A stretch of DNA of 55,263 nucleotides from JAHCHG01 sp041745765 (GTDB lineage: Bacteria; Acidobacteriota; Blastocatellia; Pyrinomonadales; Pyrinomonadaceae), in NCBI GenBank assembly GCA_041745765.1, contig JBGTIH010000171.1, forward strand, positions 1-55,263, written 5' to 3'. Below are positions 53,583-55,263 of this stretch, in pieces (the stretch's first letter is position 1; every line of letters starts with the position of its first letter). The notes under the pieces are model-generated. The model worked only from the letters and a program-made list of their open reading frames with translations. It was not told the origin of the DNA and did not search any database. A program made the translations under genes and the position numbers.

Positions 53583-54165
53583 CTTTTTCTAATTCGCAGT
53601 CTTCTTTATTTACACTTAGATTCTGTCGAATGACTACTGTATATATTACCATTAACCCCACTCTTTACATTAGTTTACAGCAATTCTGTTAGAGAAGCTG
53701 TATATTATTTCAGTGTCTACTTTTGTATATCTTTTTGTTATGTATCTCGTTAATTAGAATAGAGTTAGATTGCTTTCTATATAACTGTATATTTTCAATT
53801 CTGGTGAAGAATACACATTGAATTTCAACTGCTCAATCAGAAGACATTCCGGTTTAAACCATAAAGCCTTCTAAAATTTGAAAAAGAATTGAGGATTAAA
53901 AATTTAGAGAGAAGAGACAGTTTTTTGCGCTGAAAAGCTTGACCGTCTCTTAATGCGGCGGCTAAATTTCCGCTTCTAATTACCACGGAAGCAATTCAAT
54001 TCGATCCTGTATTTTCACAAAGAGAATACTAACCAGCAGTCCCAGTTCGCTGGTCAGATCTTCGTCTAAACTCATTTGAACTTTTGTGATTTGCATTCAT
54101 CCAGACATTCACGCTATATGTGTGATGGCTTCATTAATTCTTTAGTTTTGTAAAGGGAAGGAGAA

Positions 54166-54515
54166 ATGGAAGATACGGAAATCACGGCATTTGATGTAAA
54201 GGAATTAGCAGAGGCTCGTAAAATGAAACCGACCCTGATTCTTTGGGAAGATACGAAAGAAATAGAAACGACTGCTAATGTGCTTTTCAACGATTGTAGT
54301 TTTTCCGAGCGAGTTCGCCTACATACAGTTTTAGCCAGTCAAGATAATATTGAAGATATCGCCCAGATGAGCGTCTAGGAAATGGAAGAGAATGATTACG
54401 AGCTAATTGCCGAATGCTTAAATTATACACGGCTCTCGACATATAAAATATGAAAAAGCGTTTCTGCCTGGTTTTAAGAAAAGTCTTTAATGAAGATGAA
54501 ATCAAAAATAAATAA
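54166..54515 (+). pseudogene. Decayed hypothetical gene
   Basis: A good leader (AAGGGAAGGAG) precedes ATG 54166. The frame gives 70 acidic residues (FDVKELAEARKMKPTLILW) and stops at TAG 54376-54378. The same frame then continues with EMEENDYELIAECLNYTR before a second stop. A shifted frame carries YEKAFLPGFKKSL. I infer a gene of at least 110 codons broken by one stop and one frameshift. The family is unknown. If the first stop is real, a 70-residue protein is still possible. Confidence 0.4.
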
Positions 54516-54571
54516 GAACCCAGTAGTTATAGCGTTCTATTTATGACATTTGAACAATATCCGGAAAATAT

Positions 54572-55159
54572 ATGATTCCTATGAACAAGACCGCGAAGAA
54601 ATTTATTCGATCAGCATACACGCCGCTTAAGTTAAAGCATTTTTCTAAAACAACACAGGAAGCATTTTGCGACGTTATCAATAAAGATAATAGTAGCGAA
54701 ATTGATAGACTGTTAACAAAACAGGCTTTCCGGGCGGCGTTGTACTGGATGCTTTATTCAAGAAAACAGGATAAACATCGTTCTGAGGAAGAGATTAGAT
54801 TGATTTGTAAAGACTTTGAAATCATTGATTGCTGTTATGATTCCCCAATTGAATATTTTCAGGATGACCATAATTCGCAGTTCATTGAGTTTTTCAAGGA
54901 TTATACAGTTTTAGTTTATGATCAACTCTGGCAATATCCACCCTGCTTTTATGAGAACTATTACAGTTTTATTTATAATAATGTTAAACATTTATATTGT
55001 GTGATGCGCTACGAAGAAAAAGTTAAGGAAAATAAACTTGAAAAATTCGGAGTCTATTTTGAAGACGATGGCGATAATTTTACCGTGCTTTATACAAAAA
55101 AATTTAAAGAAGGTCTTTTTACACCTAAGAAGCTGTTTGAAAACTCAAAAAGGTTTTAA
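54572..55159 (+). CDS. Hypothetical protein, 195 aa, C-terminus possibly cut by an IS
   Basis: Start MIPMNKTAKKFIRS (MNKTAKK at the second ATG is equally possible). The protein is rich in Tyr, Phe and acidic residues (YDQLWQYPPCFYENYYSFIYNN), soluble, and has no recognised family. The last ~12 codons (TPKKLFENSKRF) overlap the end of an IS5-type transposase read from the other strand. The natural C-terminus may therefore have been replaced by element sequence. Whether the gene still works is unknown. Confidence 0.55.
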   Translation: MIPMNKTAKKFIRSAYTPLKLKHFSKTTQEAFCDVINKDNSSEIDRLLTKQAFRAALYWMLYSRKQDKHRSEEEIRLICKDFEIIDCCYDSPIEYFQDDHNSQFIEFFKDYTVLVYDQLWQYPPCFYENYYSFIYNNVKHLYCVMRYEEKVKENKLEKFGVYFEDDGDNFTVLYTKKFKEGLFTPKKLFENSKRF

Positions 55160-55263
55160 TCGGCGAAGCATTAATCGCATCATGGCAATCTGAATCATCG
55201 TTTCGCTCGTTTTGGTAAAGCGTTCATAGTCTTTCGATAATCGCCGATGATTATTCAGCCACG
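55145..55263 (-). CDS. IS5-type transposase, C-terminal part (runs off the window)
   Basis: The minus strand reads WLNNHRRLSKDYERFTKTSE followed by TMIQIAMMRLMLRRL and ends TGA at 55147-55145. RRLSKDYER plus a C-terminal AMMRLMLRR helix is typical of IS5/IS4-related DDE transposases. About 39 codons are inside the window and the rest lies beyond the right edge. The terminal inverted repeat may lie near 55125-55145, but only one end is visible, so it cannot be confirmed. Confidence 0.75.
   Translation of the reverse strand, partial: WLNNHRRLSKDYERFTKTSETMIQIAMMRLMLRRLKPF

Noticed and set aside
53980..54096. 38-codon minus-strand frame (MQITKVQMSLDED...)
   Set aside because: Short, no convincing Shine-Dalgarno and no family; it lies in decayed DNA.

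Overview
The window looks like a chromosomal segment of a moderately AT-rich, Gram-negative-type bacterium. It shows an exosortase/EPS locus, a tRNA-Asp/tRNA-Val pair, a TPP-riboswitch-controlled thiC and several families of interspersed hairpin repeats. This combination fits an Acidobacteriota (Blastocatellia-like) host, but that placement is an inference from gene content and style, not from a marker gene.

Layout. (1) 1-2.2 kb: decayed accessory DNA, with a broken serine resolvase, an apparently intact ParDE-type toxin-antitoxin pair and two small minus-strand genes. (2) 2.4-19.1 kb: a probable anti-phage island made of two convergent operons. The plus-strand operon encodes a MutL/MORC-like GHKL ATPase, a large DUF4338 (DruA-like) protein and a PD-(D/E)XK-like protein. 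The third gene is split by an IS982-family element; removing the element and one copy of its 7-bp target duplication restores one continuous frame. The minus-strand operon has four tightly coupled genes: 965 aa unknown, 359 aa unknown, a 1857-aa DEAH helicase with a DUF1998-type C-terminus (DruE-like) and a Cas4/AddB-like nuclease with an Fe-S cysteine set. (3) 19.3-35.1 kb: mobile-element core, mostly minus strand: DUF932 protein, Zn-finger protein, VirD4/HerA-like ATPase, orphan DNA methyltransferase, winged-helix protein, large serine recombinase, a RuvC-fold protein with lost catalytic residues, an XRE regulator, and a tyrosine integrase whose 3' end runs antisense into tRNA-Asp. A conserved repeat containing a DnaA-box-like TTATCCA motif occurs three times here. 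Inside this region lies a 1091-aa protein that joins an N-terminal phosphoribosyltransferase-like motif to a C-terminal nucleotide-cyclase-like palm domain. It is the most unusual gene in the window.

(4) 35.0-47.3 kb: after the tRNA genes comes what looks like core genome. A long minus-strand exosortase (EpsH/Xrt) and exopolysaccharide locus reads: exosortase, EpsI, TPR lipoprotein, a 54-aa single-pass protein with a PEP-CTERM-like end, Wzz-like chain-length protein, ExeA-like ATPase, CpsD-like tyrosine kinase, polyprenyl glycosylphosphotransferase, Wza-like export protein and a YCF48-like protein. (5) 47.6-53.6 kb: TPP riboswitch plus thiC, a MATE exporter, and a VWA/PP2C pair of the TerY type without a visible kinase. 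These genes are separated by several composite hairpin repeats, and a related palindrome seems to sit inside thiC. (6) 53.6-55.3 kb: decayed or hypothetical genes ending in the 3' part of an IS5-type transposase that is cut by the window edge.

How the parts fit: the left 35 kb reads as a tRNA-Asp-targeted genomic island carrying defence cargo. It bears repeated insertions and relics (two recombinase C-terminal relics, an IS982 knock-out, a possible 110-bp insertion). The right 20 kb reads as host backbone for EPS secretion, thiamine synthesis and stress signalling.
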